Source: Bacteroides faecis MAJ27
GTDB lineage: Bacteria; Bacteroidota; Bacteroidia; Bacteroidales; Bacteroidaceae
Length of the DNA stretch: 64,000 nt
NCBI RefSeq assembly: GCF_900106755.1
Contig: NZ_FNNN01000008.1
Location: 1-64,000, forward strand
Direction: 5' to 3'
The position numbers were made by a program, and so were the translations under genes. The notes under the pieces were generated by a model, which made no database searches, was not told the origin of the DNA, and was given only the letters and a program-made list of their open reading frames with translations. Below are positions 35,680 to 45,685 of this stretch, one piece after another; positions within the stretch are counted from its first letter, which is position 1, and every line of letters begins with the position of its first letter.

Positions 35680-36852
35680 ATGGATAAGGACAAAGGTTAC
35701 AACGATATAAATGATTCCATCAAAAAAGCATTAGATATCATGGAATCCCCCTCAGAGCTCAATGAGAAAGAAACGTCCGGCGCTCTTGAAGATGATGAAT
35801 GCCTGCAAACATGCCGTGACATCATGGATATGAATGTAGCGTTACAACAACAGCAAACTCCCGGATCGATAGACGTAGAAGCTGAATTAGTTCGTTTCAA
35901 AGCGAAACACACTAAGCGAAAACCTTTTGCCGGACTGAAACTCGCCATCAGTCTGGTCTCAGCGGCGGCTATCCTCACAGGTCTTGTATTCATCATATCC
36001 AATACTCTGGATATATTCCCGACTCCTGACCCAATCACCGTCTTTACAGCAGATAATACTCCCCAAGAAATTACCCTGCAAGCTGAAGACGGAGAGAAAA
36101 TGATATTAGGTGAATCACAAAAAGATCCGAAAGTAGCTGCCAAAACCAAAGAATATCTGGATTACAGCCGTACTAAAAAGACAGTAGCCAATGTCCCTAA
36201 TGCACAAAATACGATTCAAACTCATACACTGACCATCCCCAGAGGGCAGAACTTTAAAGTGATCCTTTGTGACGGAACAGAAGTATGGCTCAATGCAAAT
36301 ACCCGATTAATTTATCCCACGGCATTTGTAGAAAAAGAACGTACCGTATATCTGGAAGGTGAAGCATACTTCAAAGTAACCCCTAATAAACAGCAACCAT
36401 TTATTGTAAAGACTCCAAGTATACAAACACGTGTACTAGGTACAGAATTCAATATACGCAGCTACAACCCGGAAGACTCTCACGTAGTACTTATCAATGG
36501 AAAGGTAGAAGTCAGTAACACCCAAGGGGGCGCCTACACTGCCATTACTCCGGGAGAAGATGCACATCTGCAAGCTGACGGCAATTTTATCCTGACGGAA
36601 GTAGATTTGGACTCTTACATTTACTGGAAAGACGGCTACTTCTACTTTGACGATGTCACTCTTCGGGAAATTATGCAAAATCTCGGACGCTGGTACAATG
36701 TAAGTATAGAATTCCGCAATAAAGAAGCTATGAACTACAAAATGCACTTTGTAGCTGATCGCCGGCTTGGGCTTGAACACACCATTCAATTACTTAATCG
36801 GATGAAAAAAGTAACCGTAACTTTAAACGGCAATACTCTTACTATCGATTAG
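35680..36852 (+). CDS. FecR-family anti-sigma factor
   Basis: 390 aa. A cytoplasmic N-terminal segment of about 85 residues precedes one transmembrane helix (about 88-110, LAISLVSAAAILTGLVFII). The periplasmic FecR domain is LTIPRGQNFKVILCDGTEVWLNANTRLIYPTAF ... VYLEGEAYFKV, and a C-terminal DUF4974 domain (YFYFDDVTLREIMQNLGRWYNV) interacts with the transporter's STN domain in this family. It holds the upstream ECF sigma factor inactive until signalled by the downstream SusC protein. Confidence 0.93.
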   Translation: MDKDKGYNDINDSIKKALDIMESPSELNEKETSGALEDDECLQTCRDIMDMNVALQQQQTPGSIDVEAELVRFKAKHTKRKPFAGLKLAISLVSAAAILTGLVFIISNTLDIFPTPDPITVFTADNTPQEITLQAEDGEKMILGESQKDPKVAAKTKEYLDYSRTKKTVANVPNAQNTIQTHTLTIPRGQNFKVILCDGTEVWLNANTRLIYPTAFVEKERTVYLEGEAYFKVTPNKQQPFIVKTPSIQTRVLGTEFNIRSYNPEDSHVVLINGKVEVSNTQGGAYTAITPGEDAHLQADGNFILTEVDLDSYIYWKDGYFYFDDVTLREIMQNLGRWYNVSIEFRNKEAMNYKMHFVADRRLGLEHTIQLLNRMKKVTVTLNGNTLTID

Positions 36853-36930
36853 TATTTTCATACAAAAAGTATACAAAAGCACAAAGAAAACAACAAAATA
36901 TTATCTTTTAAAGAAAATAATTCGCAAAAG

Positions 36931-36958
36931 GGGTGTCTTAAATTTCCTTTCATACGCA
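36931..36958 (+). promoter_or_regulatory. Candidate ECF-dependent promoter upstream of susC
   Basis: GGGTGTCTTA, 13 nt, then ACGCA and CTATTAA, 48 bp before the ATG at 37007. It matches the element at 35603-35630 in both boxes and spacing. Confidence 0.5.
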
Positions 36959-37006
36959 CTATTAATATAAAACAAGTTCAAAATAGTGTTATTTAAAATC
37001 AAACGT

Positions 37007-40000
37007 ATGAAAAGAAACTGGTATTTATTTATCGTGTGCCTCCTATGCGTATGCTTACTGCCACGACCGGCAGAAGCTCAGACACAAAACGAAAAGAAAA
37101 TCACGTTGGAATTCAACAATGAACGCTTGCCTTCTGTGTTGAAACGTCTGGAGAAAGTATCAGGATACAAAATCCTGTTTACGTATGATGATGTCAAGAA
37201 ATTCACAGTCTCGGGGTCCGTAAAAGACAAGAGCATAAAGCAAGCACTAGACATCATACTCATCGACAAGCCATTAGAATACCATATAGATGGCCAGTTT
37301 ATCACAATCACTCCTACCGGCCCATCCAAACAGGCTAAAATATTCGATGTTAACGGAGTAGTCATATCCGGAGATGACGGGCAACCGCTCATCGGAGCCA
37401 CCGTACAGATTAAAGGCAGCAAATCCGGAGTACTGACAGACCTGAATGGTAAATTCTTTATCGAGAAAGTAGCCAGCAACTCTATTTTACAGTTCTCTTA
37501 TATTGGCATGCATCCACAGGAGCTAACTGCCACTCCAACGATGAGTGTTACACTAAATACCGATGTGCAAACGCTGTCGGAAGTCGTAGTCACAGGTATG
37601 CAGAAAATGGATAAACGATTGTTTACCGGTGCTACTGCACAGCTATCCGCTGAAGAAGTAAAACTCGACGGTATGCCCGAAATCAGTCGTGCGCTGGAAG
37701 GACGTGCCGCCGGTGTATCAGTTCAAAATGTATCGGGAACATTTGGTACTGCTCCTAAAATCCGGGTTCGTGGTGCTACCTCTATATATGGTAGTTCCAA
37801 ACCTCTGTGGGTGGTGGATGGAGTTATTATGGAAGACGCAATTGAAGTCGGTGCAGACGATCTCTCTTCGGGAGACGCAGAAACATTGATCAGTTCTGCT
37901 ATTGCCGGTCTGAATGCGGACGACATTGAAAGCTTTCAGATATTGAAAGATGGCTCTGCAACTTCTATTTATGGAGCACGTGCTATGGCAGGTGTAATTG
38001 TCGTTACCACCAAAAAAGGAAAAGCCGGTATTAACAAGATTAGTTATACAGGTGAATTTACCACTCGTATGATCCCCACCTATAACGAATTCAACATTAT
38101 GAATTCACAGGAGCAAATGGGAGTTTATAAAGAAATGGAACAAAAAGGATGGTTAAATTACAGTGACATCTATCGCGCTGCCAATAGTGGTGTATATGGT
38201 CGTATGTATAAGCTTATCAATACTTTCGACCCTGTCACCGGACAATATGCCATATCCAGTACTGAAGAAATGAACGCTTATCTACGCGAAGCAGAAATGA
38301 GAAATACCGATTGGTTTGATGCTTTATTCTCTAATAATATTTCACAGAACCACTCGGTCAGCATTACTTCCGGAACTGAAAAGTCTTCTTTCTATGCATC
38401 ATTGAGTGCAATGCTCGATCCGGGATGGTACAAACAAAGTGAAGTGAAACGCTATACAGCAAATGTAAACACAACTTATAACGTACTCAAAAATCTATCC
38501 GTCAACCTGATTTCAAGCGCATCCTACCGTAAGCAAAAAGCACCCGGAACCATTAGCTCTACCGTCAACGCCGCAAATGGAGAAGTCAGTCGCAGTTTTG
38601 ATATCAACCCATATTCTTATGCCATCAACACTTCTCGAGCAATGGACCCGAACGCTTATTATACTTCCAATTATGCTCCATTCAATATTTTACATGAACT
38701 AGACAATAACTACATTGAACTGAATGTAGTAGATGTGAAATTTCAGGGAGAGATAAAATGGAAAGCCCTTCCCGAACTGGAGTTTAGCGCATTAGGATCA
38801 TTAAAATATCAGGCCAGTTCTCAAGAGCACAATATCCTGGATAACTCTAATCAGGCAACAGCATATCGCACAGGTATGGATGACGCAACCATTCGTAACA
38901 ACAATGGGCTGCTTTACAGCGATCCGGATGATATTTACTCATTACCTATCAGCATTCTGCCACGAGGAGGCATCTATCAACGTAAAGATTACAAAATGTT
39001 AGGATTGGATTTCCGTGCGACCGCTTCATGGAATCATCTATTTGCCGAGAAGCATATCACCAATGCTTTCGGAGGAATGGAAGTCAATGATCTCCGCCGT
39101 TCATACACCATGTTCAATGGTTGGGGGATGCAATACTCAATGGGTGAAACTCCATCCTATGTATATCAGTTTTTCAAGAAAGGATTGGAAGCAGACGATA
39201 AATATTATGCGCTGGAACACAGTTTGGCACGCAGTGTGGCCACATTTGCCAACGTGACCTATTCGTACGACGGGCGTTATACCATGAACGGGACATTCCG
39301 TTATGAAGGAACCAACCGCATGGGCAGAAGTCACTCTGCACGTTGGCTCCCCACCTGGAACCTGTCAGGAGCATGGAATGCTCATGAAGAAAACTTTTTC
39401 AAAAAGCTGGAACCAACTCTTTCACACCTCACTCTGAAAGTTTCTTATTCACTGACAGCCGACCGCGGTCCCGCCAATGTAACAAACTCACAGGCTATTT
39501 TCAGAGCTTATTCTCCCTACCGCCCTTTTACAGATATCCAAGAACCGGGAATCTTTATGGCAGACAGTGAGAACAGCGAACTGACCTATGAAAAGAAACA
39601 TGAATTGAATATCGGTGGGGATATTGGTTTCCTTGATAACCGGATCAATCTGGCACTCGATTGGTATAAACGTAACAATTATGACCTCATCGGAGCGGCA
39701 ATCACCCCGGGAGTTGGCGGAGGAGGAACTTATACGTATGCTAATGTAGCTTCAATGGAAAGTCACGGTATCGAGTTCACTCTTTCTACACAGAATATAA
39801 AGAAAAAGAACTTCAGCTGGAGCACAGACTTTATCTTCTCACATACCAAAAATAAAGTTACCGACCTTAAATCACTGGCAAATGTGATGGATTTAATTTC
39901 CGGTAACGGATTTGCCCGTGAAGGCTATCCGGTTCGTGGTTTGTTCTCTATCCCATTTGTAGGCCTGGACAAGAATGGTCTTCCCCTATTCGATATCAAT

Positions 40001-40594
40001 GGTAAAATTACAAGCACAGAGATTGAATTCCAGGCACGTGACAATATCGATTATCTGAAATATGAAGGACCGACAGACCCGACTATCACCGGTAGTCTTG
40101 GAAACGTCTTCACATATAAAGGCTTCAAGCTAAATGTTTTCCTTACTTATTCATTCGGCAATGTAGTCCGTCTGGACCCGGTATTCAAAGCCAGCTACTC
40201 CGACCTGACAGCTATGCCGCGTGAATTTAAGAACCGATGGACACTACCCGGCGATGAAAGCCAAACAGATATTCCGGCAATAATCAGCTATCCGCAGTAT
40301 AGCCATAATCTGAATCTGTCTTATGCCTACAATGCTTATAATTACTCAACGGCCCGCATCGCGAAGGGAGACTTCATCCGAATGAAAGAAATATCACTCG
40401 CCTATGAGTTTCCACGCACTTGGTTGAACCCGTTAAAGATATCCAACTTATCACTCAAATTACAAGCTACTAACCTCTTCCTGCTTTATGCAGATAAGAA
40501 ATTGAACGGACAAGACCCGGAGTTCTTTAACACCGGAGGCGTAGCCTCTCCGGTACCCCGTCAGTTTACTTTGACATTGAGATTAGGATTATAA
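37007..40594 (+). CDS. SusC/RagA TonB-dependent transporter with STN signalling domain
   Basis: 1195 aa from ATG 37007 (a GTG at 36986 only adds a polar extension before the signal peptide). After the signal peptide (ends AEAQT) comes an STN domain (about residues 28-100: ITLEFNNERLPSVLKRLEKVSGYKILF), which contacts FecR. Then follow a CarboxypepD_reg-like domain (GQPLIGATVQIKGSKSGVLTD), TonB-box region LSEVVVTGMQ, a plug with PKIRVRGATSIYGS and QILKDGSATSIYGARAMAGVIVVTT, and the barrel ending in QFTLTLRLGL. It imports the locus substrate and signals its presence. Confidence 0.95.
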   Translation: MKRNWYLFIVCLLCVCLLPRPAEAQTQNEKKITLEFNNERLPSVLKRLEKVSGYKILFTYDDVKKFTVSGSVKDKSIKQALDIILIDKPLEYHIDGQFITITPTGPSKQAKIFDVNGVVISGDDGQPLIGATVQIKGSKSGVLTDLNGKFFIEKVASNSILQFSYIGMHPQELTATPTMSVTLNTDVQTLSEVVVTGMQKMDKRLFTGATAQLSAEEVKLDGMPEISRALEGRAAGVSVQNVSGTFGTAPKIRVRGATSIYGSSKPLWVVDGVIMEDAIEVGADDLSSGDAETLISSAIAGLNADDIESFQILKDGSATSIYGARAMAGVIVVTTKKGKAGINKISYTGEFTTRMIPTYNEFNIMNSQEQMGVYKEMEQKGWLNYSDIYRAANSGVYGRMYKLINTFDPVTGQYAISSTEEMNAYLREAEMRNTDWFDALFSNNISQNHSVSITSGTEKSSFYASLSAMLDPGWYKQSEVKRYTANVNTTYNVLKNLSVNLISSASYRKQKAPGTISSTVNAANGEVSRSFDINPYSYAINTSRAMDPNAYYTSNYAPFNILHELDNNYIELNVVDVKFQGEIKWKALPELEFSALGSLKYQASSQEHNILDNSNQATAYRTGMDDATIRNNNGLLYSDPDDIYSLPISILPRGGIYQRKDYKMLGLDFRATASWNHLFAEKHITNAFGGMEVNDLRRSYTMFNGWGMQYSMGETPSYVYQFFKKGLEADDKYYALEHSLARSVATFANVTYSYDGRYTMNGTFRYEGTNRMGRSHSARWLPTWNLSGAWNAHEENFFKKLEPTLSHLTLKVSYSLTADRGPANVTNSQAIFRAYSPYRPFTDIQEPGIFMADSENSELTYEKKHELNIGGDIGFLDNRINLALDWYKRNNYDLIGAAITPGVGGGGTYTYANVASMESHGIEFTLSTQNIKKKNFSWSTDFIFSHTKNKVTDLKSLANVMDLISGNGFAREGYPVRGLFSIPFVGLDKNGLPLFDINGKITSTEIEFQARDNIDYLKYEGPTDPTITGSLGNVFTYKGFKLNVFLTYSFGNVVRLDPVFKASYSDLTAMPREFKNRWTLPGDESQTDIPAIISYPQYSHNLNLSYAYNAYNYSTARIAKGDFIRMKEISLAYEFPRTWLNPLKISNLSLKLQATNLFLLYADKKLNGQDPEFFNTGGVASPVPRQFTLTLRLGL

Positions 40595-40626
40595 ATTAAC
40601 TAATAAGTTTATAAATAAAATTAGAT

Positions 40627-42198
40627 ATGAGAAAAAATATAATACATATAGGACTGATATTGCTACTAGCTCCATGCTATACAGCTTGCAGCAGTTTTCT
40701 GGATGAACTTCCGGACAACCGGACAGAGTTGGATACCGAACAAAGTATCGCCAATATCCTGGTATCTGCCTATCCGCAAAGTACAAATTGCGAAATAGGG
40801 GAATTATACAGCGATAACACAGACGAGAATAGTCGTGCATATGGTTACTGGCAAAAGGTAGAAGAGGACTTGTACAACTGGAAAGATACCTACGAAGAAG
40901 GACAAGATACTCCACAAGCCTTATGGGATGCCTGCTATGCGGCAATCGCCTCATCCAACCATGCACTGCAAGGAATCAAGAACCTGGGAAATCCGACATC
41001 GTTAAATCCCCAGAAAGGGGAAGCTCTGGTATGCCGTGCCTATGCTCATTTTATGCTGGCAACTACATTTTGCCAAGCATATAACAGTAATACAGCCGAA
41101 CAGGAATTAGGCATTCCCTACATGGAAACACTTCAGACTACTGTAGCCCCCCATTACGAACGTGGTACGCTCGCCAGTGTATATCGAAAAATTGCAGCTG
41201 ATCTAGAAGAAGGCATCCCTCTAATTAACGATGATGCCTATTCTATTCCCAAATATCATTTCAACAAGAAAGCGGCATATGCTTTTGCCGCACGTTTCTA
41301 CCTCTATTATATGCAACCGGATTTCTCTAATTGCAAAAAAGTAGTAGAATACGCTAATCTTGTATTAGGAGCAAATGCCGATGAAGTACTGCGGGACTGG
41401 AAATATCTCGGGACCCTCAGCCCCAATGGAGACGTCCAGCCTAATGCTTATATCGATGCAAGTGAGCCCGCCAACCTACTCCTTCTCAGTACCAGCTCTA
41501 CGCTTGGCGGAGTAATAGATGCCGGTTACGGACTCTGCATGCGCTACTCACACAATGCTGTAACCGGGCTGGAAGATTGTTATTCAACCGGACTATGGGG
41601 TGCCTACACCAGATTCCGCCAACAACCATTTGAACCTTCGCGATCACCTAAAATCTCTTTCCGCCGGATCACTCTAATGGCAAAAATAGCCGTATCAGGC
41701 GGTGGGTTTTATCCTTACGCCATGGTTCCTGCATTCACTACTGATGAAACTCTGATCACTCGTGCAGAAGCATACACCTATCTGAAACAATATGATAAAG
41801 CTGCCGCCGACATCACTTCCTGGCAGAAGTCCTTTACTACCCATACGCAAACGATAACTCCGGAAATGGTTGACCAGTTTTACGGAAGTATGAAATACTA
41901 TAATCTTAATGAAGGAGTTATCACTCCTAAAAAGACCTTGTCTCCGGACTTTACGCTTGAACCCGGCAGACAGACTAACTTCATTCATTGTATCCTGCAT
42001 CTGCGCAGAATCACCACACTGGGAGAAGGCCTACGCTGGCAAGATATAAGACGATACGGCATTACTGTACAACGCCGTTACTTTGAAAACGAAGAATTAA
42101 TGGACATTACTGATACCATGGACAAAAACGACTTGCGCAGGGTCGTCCAGATTCCGGCAAATGTAATAGCAGCAGGTATAGAAGCAAATCCAAGATAA
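40627..42198 (+). CDS. SusD/RagB substrate-binding lipoprotein
   Basis: 523 aa. Lipobox YTAC (Cys21), then SSFLDELPDNRTELDTEQS. TPR-like helices include ALVCRAYAHFMLATTFCQAY and NKKAAYAFAARFYLYYM. The C-terminal family segment LRRITTLGEGLRWQDIRRYG and a terminal PANVIAAGIEANPR replace the usual PIP finish. It pairs with the STN-type SusC encoded 32 bp upstream. Confidence 0.93.
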   Translation: MRKNIIHIGLILLLAPCYTACSSFLDELPDNRTELDTEQSIANILVSAYPQSTNCEIGELYSDNTDENSRAYGYWQKVEEDLYNWKDTYEEGQDTPQALWDACYAAIASSNHALQGIKNLGNPTSLNPQKGEALVCRAYAHFMLATTFCQAYNSNTAEQELGIPYMETLQTTVAPHYERGTLASVYRKIAADLEEGIPLINDDAYSIPKYHFNKKAAYAFAARFYLYYMQPDFSNCKKVVEYANLVLGANADEVLRDWKYLGTLSPNGDVQPNAYIDASEPANLLLLSTSSTLGGVIDAGYGLCMRYSHNAVTGLEDCYSTGLWGAYTRFRQQPFEPSRSPKISFRRITLMAKIAVSGGGFYPYAMVPAFTTDETLITRAEAYTYLKQYDKAAADITSWQKSFTTHTQTITPEMVDQFYGSMKYYNLNEGVITPKKTLSPDFTLEPGRQTNFIHCILHLRRITTLGEGLRWQDIRRYGITVQRRYFENEELMDITDTMDKNDLRRVVQIPANVIAAGIEANPR

Positions 42199-42219
42199 AA
42201 AGAGAAAGGAGAAAAGAAT

Positions 42220-43170
42220 ATGAAACAATACATCTTATTATACGCATTATTCATCGCCACAGCAATCTGCTTGGGCGCATGTAACAATGATGAGGATATC
42301 GATACTGCAAACAGCATCTTCCCGATGGAAGAAACTACCGGCAATGCATTCGATCATTGGTTATTCAGAAATTACATGAATACCTACAACGTCACCTTCA
42401 AATACCGTATGGAAGATATCGAAAGCGATCAATCCAAGAATTTGATCCCTGCCGATTATAATAAGTCGGTGGTATTAGCCAAAATTGTAAAGCATGTCTG
42501 GATGGAAGCATATGATGAGCTGTGCGGCATTAACTTCCTGCGGGTTTACATTCCCAAAACGATACATCTGATAGGTTCTCCGGCTTACGATAAAAGCGGG
42601 ACAATGGTACTTGGAACAGCAGAAGGGGGAATGAAAATTACCCTTTACAATGTAAATAGCCTGAATGTGGAAAACATTAATATAGAACAATTAAACAAAT
42701 TCTATTTCAAAACAATGCATCATGAGTTCGCTCATATTCTGCATCAGACAAAAAATTACGATCCTGCCTTCGACCGCATCACCGAAAATGCATATATCGG
42801 AAGCAACTGGTATGTGTATACCGATCCGGAAACCGGAAAACAAAGTTCACGCACCGACCAGCAAGCCTGGCAAGCAGGTTTTGTCAGCCCCTATGCAATG
42901 AGCGAGGCCCGAGAAGATTTTGTTGAAAACATCGCTATATATGTCACCCACGATGAGTATTATTGGAAATCCATGTTAGCTGCCGCAGGAGAAAGCGGTG
43001 AAGCAATAATCAACAAAAAATTCAATATTGTCTATAATTATATGAGAGATACCTGGGGAATAGATTTAGATGATCTGCGTTCTGTCGTACTACGGCGTCA
43101 GGATGAAATTTATTCTTTAGATCTGAACACTATCGATATTGAAGACGACATCAACTCTACCAACAACTAA
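42220..43170 (+). CDS. Substrate import-associated zinc metallohydrolase lipoprotein
   Basis: 316 aa. Lipobox LGAC followed by NNDEDID (surface-export-like acidic stretch). The zinc motif is HHEFAHILHQ, an HExxH with His168, Glu169 and His172; the family's third ligand probably lies in the AREDFVEN segment. The family (TIGR04549-type) is defined by its presence beside SusC/SusD pairs. It may trim a peptide or amide substrate at the cell surface before import; the reaction is not established. It lies 21 bp after susD. Confidence 0.85.
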   Translation: MKQYILLYALFIATAICLGACNNDEDIDTANSIFPMEETTGNAFDHWLFRNYMNTYNVTFKYRMEDIESDQSKNLIPADYNKSVVLAKIVKHVWMEAYDELCGINFLRVYIPKTIHLIGSPAYDKSGTMVLGTAEGGMKITLYNVNSLNVENINIEQLNKFYFKTMHHEFAHILHQTKNYDPAFDRITENAYIGSNWYVYTDPETGKQSSRTDQQAWQAGFVSPYAMSEAREDFVENIAIYVTHDEYYWKSMLAAAGESGEAIINKKFNIVYNYMRDTWGIDLDDLRSVVLRRQDEIYSLDLNTIDIEDDINSTNN

Positions 43171-43183
43171 AAAGACACTGATT

Positions 43184-44530
43184 ATGAAGCAAAAAATATT
43201 AACCTACTTTATATTGGTTACAGCCTGCATCGGTCTTCATTCCTGTTTATTTCAACAGGATGATTATTTCGATAAGTCCTCTGCCGAACGTGCCGCTGCA
43301 GATGTTATTAAATGTAGCGAACTATTAAAAAGCTCTCCAAACGGTTGGCTGCTGGAATATTATATTGGCTCCGGCTATGCTATGGGAGGTATCACTCTCC
43401 TTTGTAAGTTTGATGACAAAAAAGTGACGATGGCTTCTACACTAAGTACCCCTAATGTACCATCAGGAGTTTTTATAGAATCTCTCTATCAGGTGGTTTC
43501 CGAACAATCCACCATGCTCACATTTGACAGCTATAATGAGCTGATTCATGCTTTTGCAGCTCCGGCAGGCAGTGGAAACGATGCAAATGCCAACATGGGG
43601 GGAGACTATGAGTTTATTATCATGGATGCTTCGGATAACCAGATCACTCTACTAGGAAAGAAATATGGTAATACAATGACCATGACACGAATGCCGGTAA
43701 CAACTAAATGGAAAGAGTATATCAGGGGAGTGAATGAAATAGAAGAGAATGCTTATTTATATCAATTCGATATAATGGCAGGAGGAGAAAAAATCGGTTA
43801 TTTAAAACGTGATAACTATACGCTGTCATTTAGTGGAAAAACAGAGACCTCTTCCACAACGATCCCCTTTGTCTTTACTCCCAACGGACTTCACTTCCGC
43901 GAACCTGTTATTATCAATGGCAAAAAAATGCAATATTTTGCCTGGGACAATGCGTTCATGACATTCACTTGTACGGATGAAAGTGCTCAAGGAGTAAAAT
44001 TAGTATCCCTTTATCCGGAAGGTTATCTTTATTATCATGATCTTCTTGGTAGTTACAAGTTCAAATGTAAAGCATTGACACAGCCGGAAAGTGGTAAAGA
44101 GCAGACGTTCGAAAGTAAAGAGTTCGACATCACCATTTCACAAAATGTAGAGAACAAAAGCTTTAACTTATCAGGTCTCAATGTACCTATCAGCATCACC
44201 TATGACCGTTCCAGTGGCAAGATGATTATACCGGTTCAGGCATTAGGCTCAATAAACGGCTATTACGGTGCATTGTCATTTGGCAACGGCATGTCGTACA
44301 TTCCTTATTTCATGAGTACGGAAACAGGCTATTACTTCTCTGTGGTAAGCAAGACAGAAAGCACTTCTCCACTAACAATAAGTTTCAAAGACGAAGGAAC
44401 TTTTAGCCAGTTGACCGGAGCGGAACCTACTGCACTTGTATTCCAAGGTTATACTTCACCCGCATATAGCCAAAGTACTCTTGGCGGATGGGTAGGCTGG
44501 TATGACGACTATACAATTGAAAAGCAATAA
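43184..44530 (+). CDS. DUF4302-type lipoprotein
   Basis: 448 aa from the ATG at 43184 (an upstream ATG at 43139 overlaps the metallohydrolase gene and lacks signal character). Lipobox LHSC (Cys21). Early sequence FDKSSAERAAADVIKCSELLKSSPNGWLLEYY matches the start of DUF4302 lipoproteins. The rest is beta-rich with FVFTPNGLHFREPV and a terminal GGWVGWYDDYTIEKQ. Members occur with SusCD and metallohydrolase lipoproteins; a surface binding role is inferred from that. Confidence 0.75.
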   Translation: MKQKILTYFILVTACIGLHSCLFQQDDYFDKSSAERAAADVIKCSELLKSSPNGWLLEYYIGSGYAMGGITLLCKFDDKKVTMASTLSTPNVPSGVFIESLYQVVSEQSTMLTFDSYNELIHAFAAPAGSGNDANANMGGDYEFIIMDASDNQITLLGKKYGNTMTMTRMPVTTKWKEYIRGVNEIEENAYLYQFDIMAGGEKIGYLKRDNYTLSFSGKTETSSTTIPFVFTPNGLHFREPVIINGKKMQYFAWDNAFMTFTCTDESAQGVKLVSLYPEGYLYYHDLLGSYKFKCKALTQPESGKEQTFESKEFDITISQNVENKSFNLSGLNVPISITYDRSSGKMIIPVQALGSINGYYGALSFGNGMSYIPYFMSTETGYYFSVVSKTESTSPLTISFKDEGTFSQLTGAEPTALVFQGYTSPAYSQSTLGGWVGWYDDYTIEKQ

Positions 44531-44566
44531 TAACCTGAATGCTGAACATTTTAAAAAGTATCAAGA

Positions 44567-45646
44567 ATGAAAAAGTTACTAAATATATTCATACTGACGT
44601 TATGTATGTTGATTGCAGGATGCGACAATGATGACTCAAGCGTATCCGTATTGAAGGTCATCCAATCAGACGTAACGTTCAAAGCCGCTGGTGGAACAGG
44701 TTCTATCCGCATAGAAGCAACCGGTGACGTGACGGCAGTTGCAGACGCAGACTGGTGTACAATAAAAGAAACAAGCCATGAGATGGTTACATTTGACGTA
44801 AAGGAGAATTACGACTTTCCGGGACGATCTGCACAAATTATCATTCGTAATGAAGCAAATACACAGAGAGTAACCGTTACACAGCAAGGCGCCATCATCA
44901 TTTATAACGAAAATGATTTGCAACAGGCTACAGGAAACGAAAAGAGTTCGTTGATTATTGCGCTGAAAGGTTCATTTCCATTTAAAATAAACATTCCCGA
45001 AGATGCCAAAGAATGGTTATCTTACGAATTAGTAGATGAGGGTATCCAATTTAACTTCGAGAAAAACACCACCAATACTGTACGCGGAACATCTGTAGAA
45101 ATTACAAATGGGGTACGTACTGCCGTATATGTGCTTATGCAATATGATGCCGAAAACTTACTGGGAAGCTGGGTAGCTAGTTTCAATCGTATCTGGCAAA
45201 AAGATTCGGCTACAGGTAAAGGTCCGGCCAGTATAAAAGAAAGCGAAGAGAATGGAACTTATGTTATTTCTCTTCCTAATTCCAGCCTCTTCCCGATGAC
45301 TCTGGAAGCAACCTATACCGACCATGGTTTCAAGATTGCATCCGGACAATACCAAGGAGAAACAAAGGTAGAAAATGAAGACGGTACAATGACAACTACG
45401 TTATATATTTATTCGGGAATAGCCTCCGGTTATTATAGTTATTGGTTTCCTGAGCAAAGCGTCAACCTTGCTCCGACTATGATAAACGGAGAAATTGTAT
45501 TGACTTTACAAGATAATGGAAGTGCCGAAGGAGATACTATTGCCGACTTACTGCTAGGATTCTTCCTGGAAAAAGACAATATATCACAAAATACTTTTGT
45601 GCCATCCCTTACCATGGACATTTACAATCTTAAATTATTCAGATAA
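44567..45646 (+). CDS. BACON-domain lipoprotein
   Basis: 359 aa. Lipobox LIAGC (Cys19) followed by DNDDSS. A BACON beta-sandwich at about residues 30-105 shows the family pattern: VTFKAAGGTGSIRIEATGDVTAVADADWCTI and QIIIRNEANTQRVTVTQQG. A second, weaker BACON-like repeat may follow (to about 195), then a lipocalin-like C-terminal half (LLGSWVASFNRIW ... ). BACON domains are proposed to bind carbohydrate or mucin; in this locus it is one of three successive putative surface binders. Confidence 0.8.
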   Translation: MKKLLNIFILTLCMLIAGCDNDDSSVSVLKVIQSDVTFKAAGGTGSIRIEATGDVTAVADADWCTIKETSHEMVTFDVKENYDFPGRSAQIIIRNEANTQRVTVTQQGAIIIYNENDLQQATGNEKSSLIIALKGSFPFKINIPEDAKEWLSYELVDEGIQFNFEKNTTNTVRGTSVEITNGVRTAVYVLMQYDAENLLGSWVASFNRIWQKDSATGKGPASIKESEENGTYVISLPNSSLFPMTLEATYTDHGFKIASGQYQGETKVENEDGTMTTTLYIYSGIASGYYSYWFPEQSVNLAPTMINGEIVLTLQDNGSAEGDTIADLLLGFFLEKDNISQNTFVPSLTMDIYNLKLFR

Positions 45647-45685
45647 TTAGTTCATATTACCCAGATACATTAAAATATCAATTAT

